Positions 1 to 12,225 are shown, numbered from the stretch's first letter. The stretch is DNA of 64,000 nucleotides from Lysobacter arenosi (GCF_016613475.2 NZ_CP071517.1:868001-932000), one strand, 5' to 3'. A program made the numbers and translations. Notes: generated by a model from the letters alone, not told the origin.

Positions 1-1
1 T

Positions 2-226
2 GACGTCCAGGTCGAGAAGCCCAAGGAAGTAAAGGACGAGCACAAGATCGCCGGCACTGCGATCGGTGCGGTCGCCGGTGGCCTGCTGGGCAACCAGATC
101 GGCGGCGGCAGCGGCAAGAAGATCGCCACCGTTGCCGGCGCCGTCGGCGGCGGGTATGCCGGACGCAAGGTCCAGGAGAACCAGCAGAACAAGACCGAGA
201 CGGTGACCGAGCGTCGCTGCGACTGA
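2..226 (+). CDS. Glycine-zipper 2TM-domain protein, 3' end only
   Basis: The window opens inside this gene; the last 74 codons and the TGA are visible. The peptide has an alternating glycine pattern (IAGTAIGAVAGGLLGNQIGG followed by a second Gly-rich run AGAVGGGYAGRKVQ), which is the hallmark of the glycine-zipper 2TM family (17-kDa antigen/SlyB type) found in outer-membrane lipoproteins. A charged, Lys/Glu-rich stretch precedes the zipper and the protein ends in a short polar tail with a single Cys. The N-terminal signal or lipobox lies outside the window, so lipoprotein status is inferred from the family only. It is transcribed toward alr, about 64 bp upstream of it. Confidence 0.75.
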   Translation, partial: DVQVEKPKEVKDEHKIAGTAIGAVAGGLLGNQIGGGSGKKIATVAGAVGGGYAGRKVQENQQNKTETVTERRCD

Positions 227-289
227 TTCGGCATCGCGGCTACAATGCCCGGCGCGTGACCACCCTCCGGATCACCTACCGGGAACCTA

Positions 290-1450
290 GTGCACCAGTC
301 AGCAGGCATGCCCCCGGCCGTCAGCGAGCGGCCCACCCGTATCGTGGTCGACCTCGACCATCTGGCCTTCAACCTGCGCAGCATCCGCGCCCATGTCGGC
401 GTGCCGGTGATGGGCATCGTCAAGGCCAATGCCTACGGCCATGGCCTGGTACCTGTCGCGCTGCACCTGCAGGCGCAGGGCGTCGAACAGCTGGGCGTGG
501 CGTTCCTGGAAGAGGGCATCGCCCTGCGCCAGGCCGGCGTGACCGCGCCGGTGCTCGTGATGGGCGGCATCTTCGGCCGCCAGGTGACGCAGTTCATCAG
601 CCACGACCTCGAGATCACCGTCTCCTCGCTGGACAAGTTGCGCCTGGTCGAGGCCGCGGCGCAGGCACTGGGGCGCAAGGCGGTCATCCATCTCAAGATC
701 GACACCGGCATGGAGCGCATCGGGGTGCACAGCTACTCCGCGCGCCCTTTCATCGAGGCCGCGGTGGCCTCGCCGTGGTGCGTGCTCAAGGGCATCTACT
801 CGCACCTGGCGTGCTCGGATGACCCGTTCTCGCCGATGAGCGCGCAGCAGCTGGAGCGCTTCCTCGAAGCGTGCGCGCACATCGAGCGCATCGGCGCGCC
901 GATGCCGATCCGGCACCTGGCCAACTCCGGTGGCGTGCTGCACTTCCCCGAGACCTGGCTCGACATGGTCCGTCCGGGAATCATGCTTTACGGCGTCCAG
1001 CCCGATCCGGCCTCGCGCCACGCCGTCGACCTCAAGCCGGTGATGTCGCTGGCCTCGCGGGTCGTCTACTTCAAGGTGGTCAAGGCCGGTAATCCGGTCA
1101 GCTATGGCGCGACCTGGGCACCCGAGCACGACACGCGCGTGGTGACGGTACCCATCGGCTATGGCGACGGATTCCCGCGGGCGTTGTCGTCGCGTGGCGA
1201 GGTGCTGATCCGTGGCCAGCGCTACCCGATCGTGGGTCGGGTGTGCATGGACCAGTTCATGGTCGACATCGGCCAGGACAGCGCCTTCAACGAAGACGAA
1301 GTGGTGCTGGTCGGTTCCCAAGGCGACAACGCCATCAGCGTCGAAGCATTGGCGCAGCGGGCCGGCGTGATCCCCTACGAAATCCTGGTCGGCCTCAACG
1401 ACCGCATCCCACGCGAGTACAGCCTGCGCGAGTACCGCGGCGGGCCATAG
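290..1450 (+). CDS. alr: Alanine racemase
   Basis: PLP-dependent interconversion of L- and D-alanine in the cytoplasm, supplying D-Ala for peptidoglycan. The 386-residue length fits the family. The PLP-lysine motif VKANAYGHG lies at about residues 44-52 (Lys45) in the N-terminal TIM barrel, and the second catalytic residue is in VSYGATW (Tyr272), followed by the family signature PIGYGDGFPR. The C-terminal beta domain contains the usual VGRVCMDQFMVD block. The start used here is a GTG; an ATG six codons downstream (308) is an equally good candidate because conserved sequence begins only around residue 18. The gene stands alone, 38 bp before the photolyase gene. Confidence 0.95.
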   Translation: MHQSAGMPPAVSERPTRIVVDLDHLAFNLRSIRAHVGVPVMGIVKANAYGHGLVPVALHLQAQGVEQLGVAFLEEGIALRQAGVTAPVLVMGGIFGRQVTQFISHDLEITVSSLDKLRLVEAAAQALGRKAVIHLKIDTGMERIGVHSYSARPFIEAAVASPWCVLKGIYSHLACSDDPFSPMSAQQLERFLEACAHIERIGAPMPIRHLANSGGVLHFPETWLDMVRPGIMLYGVQPDPASRHAVDLKPVMSLASRVVYFKVVKAGNPVSYGATWAPEHDTRVVTVPIGYGDGFPRALSSRGEVLIRGQRYPIVGRVCMDQFMVDIGQDSAFNEDEVVLVGSQGDNAISVEALAQRAGVIPYEILVGLNDRIPREYSLREYRGGP

Positions 1451-1488
1451 CCGGCATACTTCGCCCGTCTAGACATCTGGAGGGGGCG

Positions 1489-2934
1489 ATGCCTGCAACC
1501 GCTGCGAGTCCGGGGCCGCCCGCGCTGGTCTGGTTCCGCAACGACCTGCGCCTGGCCGACAACCCGGCGTTGCAGGCCGCGCTCGATGGCGGTTACACCC
1601 CGATCCCGGTCTACATCCATGCCCCGGACGAAGCCGGCGACTGGCGGCCGGGTGCGGCATCCGATGCCTGGCGGCATCGCTCGCTCGATGCACTCGACAG
1701 CGGTCTGCGCCAGCGCGGCTCGCACCTGCGCCGGTTCTTCGGCCCCAGCCTGGCGACACTGCAGTCGCTGGTCGCCACCACCGGTGCCGAGGCGGTGTTC
1801 TGGAATCGCCGCTACGAGCCTGCGTTCGAGCAGCGCGATGCTCGCATCAAGCAGGTGCTGCGCGGGCAGGGTGTGCATGCCGAGAGCTTCAACAGCGCGC
1901 TGTTGTTCGAACCGTGGACGCTGAAGACCCAGCAGGGCAAGCCATTCCGCGTGTTCACCCCGTTCTGGCGCTCGGCATTGGCGAACTGGCGCCTGGAGCC
2001 ATGCATGGAGGCACCGGCGCGATTGCCCGACAGCGGCGAGGGGCCGGAAGGCGTGCCGCTTCAGGCGTTGCGGCTGGCGCCGGCGCGCGGCTGGGACAGC
2101 ACGTTCTGGGAGAGCTGGACGCCCGGCGAAGAAGGTGCGCTGCAGGCACTGGAAGCCTTCACCGACGGCGCGCTGCGTGGCTACGCCCAGCAGCGTGACC
2201 GCCCCGATCGCATCGGCACCTCGCGACTGTCGCCGCACCTGCACTTCGGCGAGATCGCGCCCTGGCGCGTGGTCGCGGCGCTCGATCGATTGCGCGGCTC
2301 GGCCGCCGATGCCGACCTCGACGCGGCCCGGCGCGAGCTGGGCTGGCGCGAATTCGGTTACCACCTGCTGCATCACTTCCCGCAAACGCCCGATCTGAAC
2401 TTCGACCCGAAGTTCAATGCATTCGACTGGGCGCAGGTATCGCCCTCGCACCTGCAGGCCTGGCAACACGGACGCACCGGCGTGCCCATCGTCGACGCCG
2501 GCATGCGCGAGCTGTGGAGCACTGGCTGGATGCACAACCGCGTGCGCATGGTCGTGGCCAGTTACCTGACCAAACACCTGCGTTACCACTGGAGGCACGG
2601 AGCGCGCTGGTTCTGGGACACGCTGGTCGATGCCGACCTGGCCAGCAACACCCTCGGCTGGCAGTGGGTGGCCGGCACCGGCGCCGATGCCGCGCCTTAC
2701 TTCCGCATCTTCAATCCGGTGACGCAGGCGCAGAAGTTCGACCCGGAAGGGCGCTACATCGCCCGCTGGCTGCCCGAACTGGCGGCGCTGCCGCTGCCGT
2801 TGCGGTTCGCGCCCTGGCAGGATCCGGCGACCTCGCAACGGCTGGCGCCTGACTATCCGCTGCAGCCGCTGGTGGATCTGTATGCAGGGCGTGACGGCGC
2901 GTTGAAGGCGTACCGCCAGCTGCGCGTCTCGTAG
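1489..2934 (+). CDS. phr: Deoxyribodipyrimidine photolyase (cryptochrome/photolyase family)
   Basis: Light-driven repair of cyclobutane pyrimidine dimers in DNA. The 481-residue product opens with the N-terminal Rossmann-like photolyase domain (LVWFRNDLRLADNPAL) and ends with the helical FAD-binding domain, where the conserved blocks GRTGVPIVDAGMREL, WMHNRVRMVVASYL and the segment running from WFWDTLVDADLASN to GWQWVAGTGADAAPYFRIFNP are complete. The ATG at 1489 was chosen because it sits behind AGGGGGCG and immediately before conserved sequence. The bacterial class I CPD type is most likely; the sequence does not settle which antenna cofactor is used. The nearby translesion cassette gives the region a DNA-damage theme, but they are separate transcription units. 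Confidence 0.93.
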   Translation: MPATAASPGPPALVWFRNDLRLADNPALQAALDGGYTPIPVYIHAPDEAGDWRPGAASDAWRHRSLDALDSGLRQRGSHLRRFFGPSLATLQSLVATTGAEAVFWNRRYEPAFEQRDARIKQVLRGQGVHAESFNSALLFEPWTLKTQQGKPFRVFTPFWRSALANWRLEPCMEAPARLPDSGEGPEGVPLQALRLAPARGWDSTFWESWTPGEEGALQALEAFTDGALRGYAQQRDRPDRIGTSRLSPHLHFGEIAPWRVVAALDRLRGSAADADLDAARRELGWREFGYHLLHHFPQTPDLNFDPKFNAFDWAQVSPSHLQAWQHGRTGVPIVDAGMRELWSTGWMHNRVRMVVASYLTKHLRYHWRHGARWFWDTLVDADLASNTLGWQWVAGTGADAAPYFRIFNPVTQAQKFDPEGRYIARWLPELAALPLPLRFAPWQDPATSQRLAPDYPLQPLVDLYAGRDGALKAYRQLRVS

Positions 2935-2996
2935 GGCATTGCGTTGACGCTGCTCTTGGCCGCGTGATTCACTCGCGGCAAGGCTTGGGAGGGCGC

Positions 2997-4466
2997 ATGG
3001 CGACGACAGGAGAGCGGGCAACTTCGCGCAAGCGCGCGCGCCGTGAGGCGATGTCGCGTGTGGACACGGCCTGGTTGCGCATGGAGCGGCCGACCAATCC
3101 GATGATGATCACCGGCGTGCTGATGTTCGCCAAGACGATGTCGCTGGAACGGCTCAAGCGCGTGGTCAAGCAGCGCTTCCTCGCCTATCGCCGGTTCCGC
3201 CAGAAGGCCGTGGACACGCCTGCTGGTGCTTCCTGGCGCACCGATCCCAACTTCAATCTCGACTGGCACGTGCAGCCGGCGGCGCTGCCTGGCCGGGCCG
3301 ACAAGCGCGCGCTGGAGCGATTCGTCAGCCAGCTGGCGTCGTCGCCGTTGAGCCATGACCGGCCGCTGTGGCAGTTCCATCTGGTCGAGAACTACAACGG
3401 TGGCTCGGCGCTGATCGCGCGCATCCACCACAGCTACGCCGATGGCATCGCGCTGGTGCAGGTGCTGCTGTCGCTGACCGACACCCAGCCCGATGCCGGC
3501 AACGACAGCGAGCTGCCGCGCACCTGGCTCAAGCAGGACCATGCCGACGTCGCCCGTCGCGTCGGTGCCGTCGACCGCTACATGCAGTTGGGCAGCAAGG
3601 TCGTCGAGAAGGGCATGGATTTCTATCGCGACCCGGGCCTGGCCGCGGTGCTGGCGAAGGAGGGCGGCGAGATCGCGCGCGAGCTGTTGCATGCGCTGGC
3701 CTTGTCCGACGATCCGCCGTCGCTGCTGCGCGGACGCCTGGGCGTGAGCAAGCGCGTGGCCTGGGCCGAGCCGCTGGACCTGGAAGAAGTGAAGGCGGTC
3801 GGCCGCGCCTGCGACTGCACCGTCAACGACGTGCTGATGGCAACCGCCGCCGGCGCGCTGCGCAGCTACATGATCGAGCGCGGCGAGCGCGTGGATGGCA
3901 TGACGCTGCGCGCGACCGTGCCGGTCAACCTGCGTCCGCTCGAGCACGCGCGCAAGCTGGGCAACCACTTCGGCCTGGTCTTCCTCGACCTGCCGGTCGG
4001 CGAGGGCAATCCGATCCGGCGGCTTGAGCGCGTGGCCGAGTGCATGCGCAACCTGAAGAATTCAAGGCAAGCCATTGTTGCGTATGGCCTGTTGGCCGCC
4101 CTTGGCATGGCGCCGGCGGCCATGCAGGGTCTGGCTTTGGAGCTCTTCAGCCGCAAGGCGACGGCGGTGGCGACCAACGTGCCGGGGCCGCAGCAGCCGC
4201 TGTACCTGGCCGGCTGCATGCTGCGGGAAATGATGTTCTGGGTGCCGCAGACCGGGTCGATCGGCATCGGCATTTCGATCCTCAGTTACAACGGCCGCGT
4301 GCATTTTGGCCTGATCGCCGATGGCCGCCTGATTCCGGATCCGGACGCGGTGATCAGCCGCTTCGGTGCCGAGTTCGAGAAGCTGCTGTATCTGTCCTTG
4401 ATGGGAAGCTGGGAGCACACGCTCGATGCCGTTGCGGCAGAAGCCATGTTCCCTGCCGGAAACTGA
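2997..4466 (+). CDS. WS/DGAT-family O-acyltransferase
   Basis: Family members join acyl-CoA to long-chain alcohols or diacylglycerol, making wax esters or triacylglycerol. The catalytic motif HHxxxDG is intact as HHSYADG at residues 144-150. The N-terminal segment MSRVDTAWLRMERPTNPMMI and the C-terminal block ATNVPGPQQPLYLAG (the family's NVPGP motif) are also present. The 489-residue length is near normal. The start at 2997 is preceded by GGGAGGGCGC. A basic 18-residue extension precedes the conserved region. The true substrate cannot be read from sequence; some homologues work on other acyl acceptors. No lipid-storage genes flank it. Confidence 0.85.
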   Translation: MATTGERATSRKRARREAMSRVDTAWLRMERPTNPMMITGVLMFAKTMSLERLKRVVKQRFLAYRRFRQKAVDTPAGASWRTDPNFNLDWHVQPAALPGRADKRALERFVSQLASSPLSHDRPLWQFHLVENYNGGSALIARIHHSYADGIALVQVLLSLTDTQPDAGNDSELPRTWLKQDHADVARRVGAVDRYMQLGSKVVEKGMDFYRDPGLAAVLAKEGGEIARELLHALALSDDPPSLLRGRLGVSKRVAWAEPLDLEEVKAVGRACDCTVNDVLMATAAGALRSYMIERGERVDGMTLRATVPVNLRPLEHARKLGNHFGLVFLDLPVGEGNPIRRLERVAECMRNLKNSRQAIVAYGLLAALGMAPAAMQGLALELFSRKATAVATNVPGPQQPLYLAGCMLREMMFWVPQTGSIGIGISILSYNGRVHFGLIADGRLIPDPDAVISRFGAEFEKLLYLSLMGSWEHTLDAVAAEAMFPAGN

Positions 4467-4555
4467 ATAGGTGTGACCGCCAGTCGCTTCCGCTGCACGC
4501 GGACGTGATTAGCTTGCGCCACAGTTCAACCGATCTTCCAAGAAGGACCGCCCCG

Positions 4556-5293
4556 ATGAAGACCCAGATCAAGATCGCATTCGCCGCACTGGCGATGACC
4601 GCCGTGCTCGCCGGTTGCGCCACGAGCCAGCCGTATTACGGCCAGCAGTACCCGCAGGGCCAGTATCCGCAGAGCGCTCCGCCGCAGCAGGGGCAGCCGC
4701 CGGCGCAGCAGCAGGGCATGAGCAAGACCGGCAAGGGCGCGCTGATCGGTGCGCTGGCCGGTGTCGCCGCGGGCCTGCTCAGCGGTGACGATGCCACCGA
4801 GCGTCGTCAGCGTGCGCTGGTCGGTGCCGGTGTCGGCGGCCTCGCCGGTGCCGCGATCGGCAACTACCAGGATCGCCAGGAGCGTGCGCTGCGCGACCAG
4901 ATGGCCGGTACCGGCGTCGACGTGGTGCGCGACGGCAACAACATCACGCTCAACATGCCCAGCGGCATCACCTTCGATTTCGACAAGTCCAATCTGAAGC
5001 CGGAGTTCTATCCGGTGCTCGACAACGTCGCGCGCACGCTGCAGGAGTACAACCAGACCATCGTCGAGGTGGCCGGTCATACCGACAGCGTCGGTAGCGA
5101 TGCGTACAACCAGAAGCTGTCGGAGCAGCGGGCCGATGCGGTGTCGGGTTACCTGACCAGCCGCGGCCTCAACCGCGATCGCTTCATCGTGGTCGGCGCC
5201 GGCGAGACCCATCCGGTGGCGAGCAACGACACCGATTCCGGTCGCGCGCAGAACCGCCGCGTCGAGATCACGCTGGTGCCGATCGAGTCCTGA
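4556..5293 (+). CDS. OmpA-family lipoprotein with glycine zipper
   Basis: Predicted outer-membrane lipoprotein whose C-terminal domain binds peptidoglycan. The signal peptide ends in the lipobox LAGC (Cys21). A Gln/Pro/Tyr-rich linker follows (about residues 25-55), then two glycine-zipper stretches (GKGALIGALAGVAAGLLSG and GVGGLAGAAIGNYQ), then an OmpA-like domain from about residue 125 with ITFDFDKSNLKPE, VAGHTDSVGSDAYNQKLSEQRA and QNRRVEI. It corresponds to the YfiB/YiaD type. The gene is monocistronic: about 90 bp of leader and a strong terminator just after the stop. Its role in envelope integrity is inferred from the family. Confidence 0.9.
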   Translation: MKTQIKIAFAALAMTAVLAGCATSQPYYGQQYPQGQYPQSAPPQQGQPPAQQQGMSKTGKGALIGALAGVAAGLLSGDDATERRQRALVGAGVGGLAGAAIGNYQDRQERALRDQMAGTGVDVVRDGNNITLNMPSGITFDFDKSNLKPEFYPVLDNVARTLQEYNQTIVEVAGHTDSVGSDAYNQKLSEQRADAVSGYLTSRGLNRDRFIVVGAGETHPVASNDTDSGRAQNRRVEITLVPIES

Positions 5294-5317
5294 TCACGGC
5301 GTCAGGTCGTGTCCCGG

Positions 5318-5350
5318 AAAGGGCCGCCATCAGGCGGCCCTTTTCTTTTG
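5318..5350 (+). terminator. Intrinsic terminator of the OmpA lipoprotein gene
   Basis: Perfect 8-bp GC stem GGGCCGCC / GGCGGCCC with loop ATCA, flanked by AAA on the left and TTTTCTTTT on the right. It lies 25 bp after the stop codon. Confidence 0.9.
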
Positions 5351-5499
5351 TCGAGGGCTTTCCTGCTCGGTTGGTACGGACTTCAAGAATGATATGTAAA
5401 CGATTGAACTCATTGAGGTCATGGTCTGCGTAGAGCTGCGCGATACGAATCCCGGCTTTAGTAAACAGGACCGTGAGATCTGTTCAACCGGAGCGCCAA

Positions 5500-5517
5500 G
5501 GTGTAAATATATGCACC
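5500..5517 (+). promoter_or_regulatory. Palindromic operator immediately before lexA (putative LexA site)
   Basis: GGTGTAAATATATGCACC is an imperfect 18-bp palindrome whose last base abuts the ATG of the LexA-like gene. The outer GGTG/CACC arms pair perfectly. LexA repressors normally control their own genes through a palindrome here, and xanthomonads are known to carry a second LexA that governs the imuAB-dnaE2 cassette with its own operator. Autoregulation is therefore the natural reading, but the binding protein is inferred, not shown. Confidence 0.6.
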
Positions 5518-6126
5518 ATGGCCAGTCCTTCCCCGAAACGTACCGCCGTCCTGGCCTTCATCCGCGAACGGATCGAGGAGGGGCAGCCGCCGAGCCTGGC
5601 GGAGATCGCGCTGGCCTTCGGTTTCGCTTCGGTCACCGCGGCCAAAAAGCATGTGCAGGCGCTGGCCGACGCGGGCCAGATCGAGCTGGTGCCGAACCAG
5701 CGCCGTGGCATCCGCCTGCTCGGTCGCGATGCGCCGGGTGAGCTGGTCAGCCTGCCGGTATTGGGACGGGTCGCGGCCGGTGTGCCGATCGGTGCCGACA
5801 TCGTCGAGGACGCTCCGCGCCTGCGCCTGGATCGCCGCCTGTTCTCGCGTGCGCCCGATTACCTGCTCAGGGTGCAGGGCGATTCGATGGTCGACGACGG
5901 CATCCTCGACGGCGATCTGGTCGGGGTGCATCGCAGCAACGCGGCGCGCGATGGCCAGGTGGTCGTGGCGCGGGTCGATGGCGAGATCACCATCAAGCGA
6001 CTGGAGCACGTCGGCGAGGGCATCCGCCTGTTGCCGCGCAATCCGGCGCATTCGCCCATCGTGGTCGAGCCCGGCCAGGACTTCGCCATTGAAGGCATCT
6101 TCTGCGGTCTGATCCGGCAGGGCTGA
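5518..6126 (+). CDS. lexA: LexA-family SOS repressor (second-type LexA)
   Basis: Transcriptional repressor that self-cleaves when RecA filaments form on damaged DNA. The 202-residue protein has an N-terminal winged helix-turn-helix (about residues 5-65) and a C-terminal S24 peptidase domain. The scissile bond is Ala87-Gly88 (RVAAGVP), the nucleophile Ser123 lies in GDSMVDDGI and the general base Lys160 in EITIKRLE. Its position at the head of the lexA-imuA-imuB-dnaE2 arrangement matches the LexA2-type paralogue of xanthomonads rather than the recA-linked LexA1; this is inferred from context. An in-frame upstream ATG (5473) would place the palindromic operator inside the gene, so 5518 is preferred. 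Confidence 0.9.
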   Translation: MASPSPKRTAVLAFIRERIEEGQPPSLAEIALAFGFASVTAAKKHVQALADAGQIELVPNQRRGIRLLGRDAPGELVSLPVLGRVAAGVPIGADIVEDAPRLRLDRRLFSRAPDYLLRVQGDSMVDDGILDGDLVGVHRSNAARDGQVVVARVDGEITIKRLEHVGEGIRLLPRNPAHSPIVVEPGQDFAIEGIFCGLIRQG

Positions 6127-6135
6127 GGGCAGGGC

Positions 6136-6753
6136 ATGGGCGCGGTCGTCGCCATCGACAGCCTGCTGGACCAGCGCCGGCTCTGGAAAGGCCAGCAGCG
6201 CCATGTGCTGCCCGCCAGTCCGCAGCCGAGCGGGCACGCCATGCTCGATGCGGCGCTGCCTTCGGGTGGCTGGCCCGACGGTGCATTGACCGAACTGCTG
6301 ATCCCGGCCGACGGCGTCGGTGAGCTGCGCCTGCTGTGGCCGGCGCTGGCGCGGTTGTCGCAGCAGGAGGGAACGGTTGTCCTGGTCGCGCCGCCATATG
6401 TGCCGTTTGCGCCGGCGTGGCAGCGCGCCGGCGTGCGCCTGTCGCAGTTACAGGTGATCGATACGCCGCCGCGCGATGCGTTGTGGGCGGCCGAGCAGTG
6501 CCTGCGTTCGGGTGCGTGCGCGGCGGTGCTGTGCTGGCCGCTGCACGCCGACGATCGCGCGCTGCGGCGGTTGCAGGTGGCGGCCGAGAGCGGGCGTTGC
6601 CTGGGCTTCGCGATCCGTCCGGCCAAGGCCGCGCGCAATCCTTCGCCGGCGGCGCTGCGCATCGCCATCGACACCGATCCGCAGCAGCTGCGCGTGCTCA
6701 AGTGCCGTGGCGGACTGGCGCCGACGCGGCCCATTGCCTTCGATTGGCAGTAA
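6136..6753 (+). CDS. imuA: Translesion synthesis-associated protein ImuA
   Basis: First gene of the imuA-imuB-dnaE2 damage-inducible mutagenesis cassette, 9 bp after lexA. The 205-residue product has the layout of the RecA/SulA-like ImuA family: an N-terminal LLDQRRLWKGQQ helix, then PSGGWPDGALTELLIPADGVGELRLLWPAL in place of the RecA Walker A region (the canonical GxxxxGKT is absent, as is usual for ImuA), then VVLVAPPYVPFAPAW. Its role in delivering or regulating the ImuB/DnaE2 complex is known from other bacteria. Transcription from the LexA-controlled promoter upstream is likely given the short spacing. Confidence 0.85.
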   Translation: MGAVVAIDSLLDQRRLWKGQQRHVLPASPQPSGHAMLDAALPSGGWPDGALTELLIPADGVGELRLLWPALARLSQQEGTVVLVAPPYVPFAPAWQRAGVRLSQLQVIDTPPRDALWAAEQCLRSGACAAVLCWPLHADDRALRRLQVAAESGRCLGFAIRPAKAARNPSPAALRIAIDTDPQQLRVLKCRGGLAPTRPIAFDWQ

Positions 6754-6765
6754 GGCAGGACCGTC

Positions 6766-8174
6766 ATGCGCTGGGTCTGCCTGCTGTTGCCGCAACTGGC
6801 GTTGGACGGTGTCCTGCGCCGTCAGCCGATGCCCGATCAGCCATTGGCGCTGATCGATGGGCCGGTGCAGCGGCGCGTGCTGCACTCGGTCAACCCGGCC
6901 GCGCGTGCGCTCGGACTGCGACCGGGGCAATCGCTGGCGGCGGCGCAGGCGATCAATGCCGGTTTCACCAGCGTCGCCTTTGATGCGAAGGACGCGGCGC
7001 ACTGGCGTGACCTGGTCGCGGCCTGGGCCTACCGTTTCAGTTCGCAGGTCAGTACGCAGTTCTCGCATGCGATCGTGCTGGAGATCGGCCGCAGCCTGAA
7101 ACTGTTCGGGCCGTGGCCGCGGCTGGAGGCGCAGATGCGCGAGGAACTGCGCGAGATGGGCTTCCGCCATCGCCTGGTCGCCGCGCCCAATCCGCATGCC
7201 GCGCGCGTGCTGGCCAATGTCCACGATGGCATCGGACTGACCGACGAAAGCCTGCTGACCGGCCTGGGGCAGATTCCGGTGGAGCGGGCCGGGCTCGATC
7301 GCGAGACAGCGGTGTCGCTGTCGCGCATGGGGCTGCGCCACCTGCGGCAGGTGTTCGAGCTGCCGCGTGACAGCATCACCCGGCGCTTTCCGAAGACGGT
7401 GCTGCCGTACCTCGATGCCCTGCGCGGCGAGATGACGCTGCCGTTGACCCTGTACCGGCCGCCGGACGTGTTCGACCAGCGCATGGAGTTCGACCACGAG
7501 ATCGAATCCAGCCAGGCGCTGTTGTTCCCGCTGCGCCGACTGACCGCGGACCTGGCCACCTTCCTTGCCGGTCGCGACGGCGGTGTGCAGCGCTTCGTGC
7601 TGGTGCTCGAGCACGAGCGTTGCGAGGACAGCGAGGTCACGGTCGGCCTGCTCGCACCCGAACGCGCGGCGGCGACCTTGTTCGAACTCACCCGCGGCCG
7701 GCTCGAGCAGGCGAGGGTGCCGGCACCGGTGCGCGGCCTGCGCCTGCTTGCGCAGGAACTGCCGCCGTTCGTGCCGGCCAGCCGCGACCTGTTCGATGCC
7801 CGATCGCAGCAGGCGATGCCGTGGCCGCAATTGCGCGAACGACTGCGCGCGCGTCTGGGTGACGATGCCGTGCATGGCCTGGCCATCCGTGGCGACCATC
7901 GACCCGAACGCGCCTGGGGCGTGGAAGCACCTGTACAACGCGAGACTGCGCCGCCGTCGTTGCCGCGCCCGGGCTGGCTGCTGCATCAGCCGATCCCGCT
8001 GCGCGATCACGCATTGACCGTGCTTGCCGGGCCCGAGCGCATCGAATCGGGCTGGTGGGACGGCTTTGAGGTGCGCCGCGATTACTACCTGGTCGAAACG
8101 TCCAACGGACAGCGCGCCTGGGCCTATTGCGTCGCCGGCGAGCGCGGGCCGTACATGCTGCATGGGTGGTTCGC

Positions 8175-8178
<4 letters not shown>
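6766..8178 (+). CDS. imuB: ImuB, Y-family polymerase-like translesion protein
   Basis: A 470-residue relative of Y-family polymerases that acts as the adaptor tying DnaE2 to the beta clamp. The N-terminus [18 protein letters not shown] and the segment [24 protein letters not shown] align with the Y-family palm and fingers. The acidic metal ligands of a working polymerase are not evident ([10 protein letters not shown] in place of the DxD-type start), as expected for ImuB. A C-terminal beta-rich region ends in [25 protein letters not shown], characteristic of the family. The stop overlaps the dnaE2 start (ATGA), indicating translational coupling. Confidence 0.9.
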
Positions 8179-11270
<3,092 letters not shown>

Positions 11271-11285
11271 TCATTTCTCCGTGAA

Positions 11286-11771
11286 TCAGCGTTTCGTGGC
11301 GTCGCTGCCGTTGTCCTTCACCTTCGCCATCATCCGCCGCTCGATCGAACCGACCGCGGCCAGTACCAGCAGCGTCAGCACCGTCGCCGCCAGCGCCAGC
11401 AGGTGGTAGCGGAACCCGGCCATCACACCGATCACCGCCACCATCAGGATCGAAGCCGCCGTGGTGATGCCGGCCACGACCTGCGAGCCGCGGTGGCCGA
11501 AGATGGTGCCGGCGCCGATGAAGGAGACGCCGGCGATCACCGCCTCGACCAGGCGCAACGGATCGAGCGTGAGTCCCTCGCCATCGAGGCGATGGTCGGT
11601 GATCACCAGTTGGCCCAAGCCAACGAGCAGCGCGGCGGCGCCGGCCACCAGCATGTGGGTGCGGAAACCGGCCGGCCGGTTCTTGAGTTCGCGCTCGAAA
11701 CCGATCGCGCCGCCCAGCACCATGGCGATGGCGGCGTCGCCGAGCACGATCAACTGCAGCGTCCAGTCCAT
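11286..11771 (-). CDS. MgtC/SapB-family membrane protein
   Basis: A 161-residue integral membrane protein with about four hydrophobic segments (LIVLGDAAIAMVLGGAIGFE, HMLVAGAAALLVGLGQLVI, VIAGVSFIGAGTIFGHRG and a long C-terminal VIGVMAGFRYHLLALAATVL). The motif GAIGFERELKNRPAGFRTHM and the VSFIGAGTI block are the MgtC/SapB signature. Family members influence magnesium homeostasis or virulence, but many short bacterial forms such as this one have no defined role. The cytoplasmic ACT-like tail of true MgtC is missing; the protein ends with a short charged tail. It is transcribed alone and converges on dnaE2. Confidence 0.88.
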   Translation of the reverse strand: MDWTLQLIVLGDAAIAMVLGGAIGFERELKNRPAGFRTHMLVAGAAALLVGLGQLVITDHRLDGEGLTLDPLRLVEAVIAGVSFIGAGTIFGHRGSQVVAGITTAASILMVAVIGVMAGFRYHLLALAATVLTLLVLAAVGSIERRMMAKVKDNGSDATKR

Positions 11772-11888
11772 CCGACCACCCTAAGGTCAGGCGATGTATA
11801 GACGGCGTCACGACGGGGCGCCTGGCCAATAACATGCGCGTCACGCATGGCTTCCTAGGATCGGTCGCACCTAAACGGAGGGTATGCC

Positions 11889-12161
11889 ATGGGTATCATC
11901 ATCTGGTTGATCGTCGGCGGCGTCATTGGCTGGCTTGCGAGCCTGGTCATGCGTCGCGATGGTCAGCAGGGAATCCTGCTCAACATCATCGTCGGCATCA
12001 TCGGTGCCTTCATCGGCGGCTGGCTGGGCGGCGTGCTGGGAATCGGCGGCGGCGACATCAACGACGGCAATTTCAGCATTGGCGGCCTGCTGCTGTCGCT
12101 GCTGGGCGCGATCGTCCTGCTGGCCATCGTCAATCTGTTCACGCGCGGACGTGCGCGCTGA
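11889..12161 (+). CDS. GlsB/YeaQ/YmgE-family small membrane protein
   Basis: A 90-residue hydrophobic protein that starts with MGIIIWLIVGGVIGWLASLVM, followed by the family's NIIVGIIGAFIGGWLGG block and a final hydrophobic helix (LLLSLLGAIVLLAIVNLF). This is the 'transglycosylase-associated' stress-membrane-protein family; the name is historical and no enzymatic activity is implied. Three transmembrane helices with GxxxG packing are likely. AACGGAGGGT before the ATG provides a good ribosome binding site. Confidence 0.9.
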   Translation: MGIIIWLIVGGVIGWLASLVMRRDGQQGILLNIIVGIIGAFIGGWLGGVLGIGGGDINDGNFSIGGLLLSLLGAIVLLAIVNLFTRGRAR

Positions 12162-12186
12162 GCACGTTGTGAAGTGAAGAACGCGT

Positions 12187-12219
12187 CCGGTCTCGCCGCC
12201 GAGGAGGCGTGAGACCGGG
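12187..12219. terminator. Hairpin between convergent genes
   Basis: Inverted repeat CCGGTCTC / GAGACCGG with an inner GC-rich loop lies between the GlsB-like gene and the oppositely oriented GIY-YIG-like gene. There is no clear T-run, so it could be a factor-independent terminator acting weakly in either direction or just a structured spacer. Confidence 0.45.
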
Positions 12220-12225
12220 CGCACC

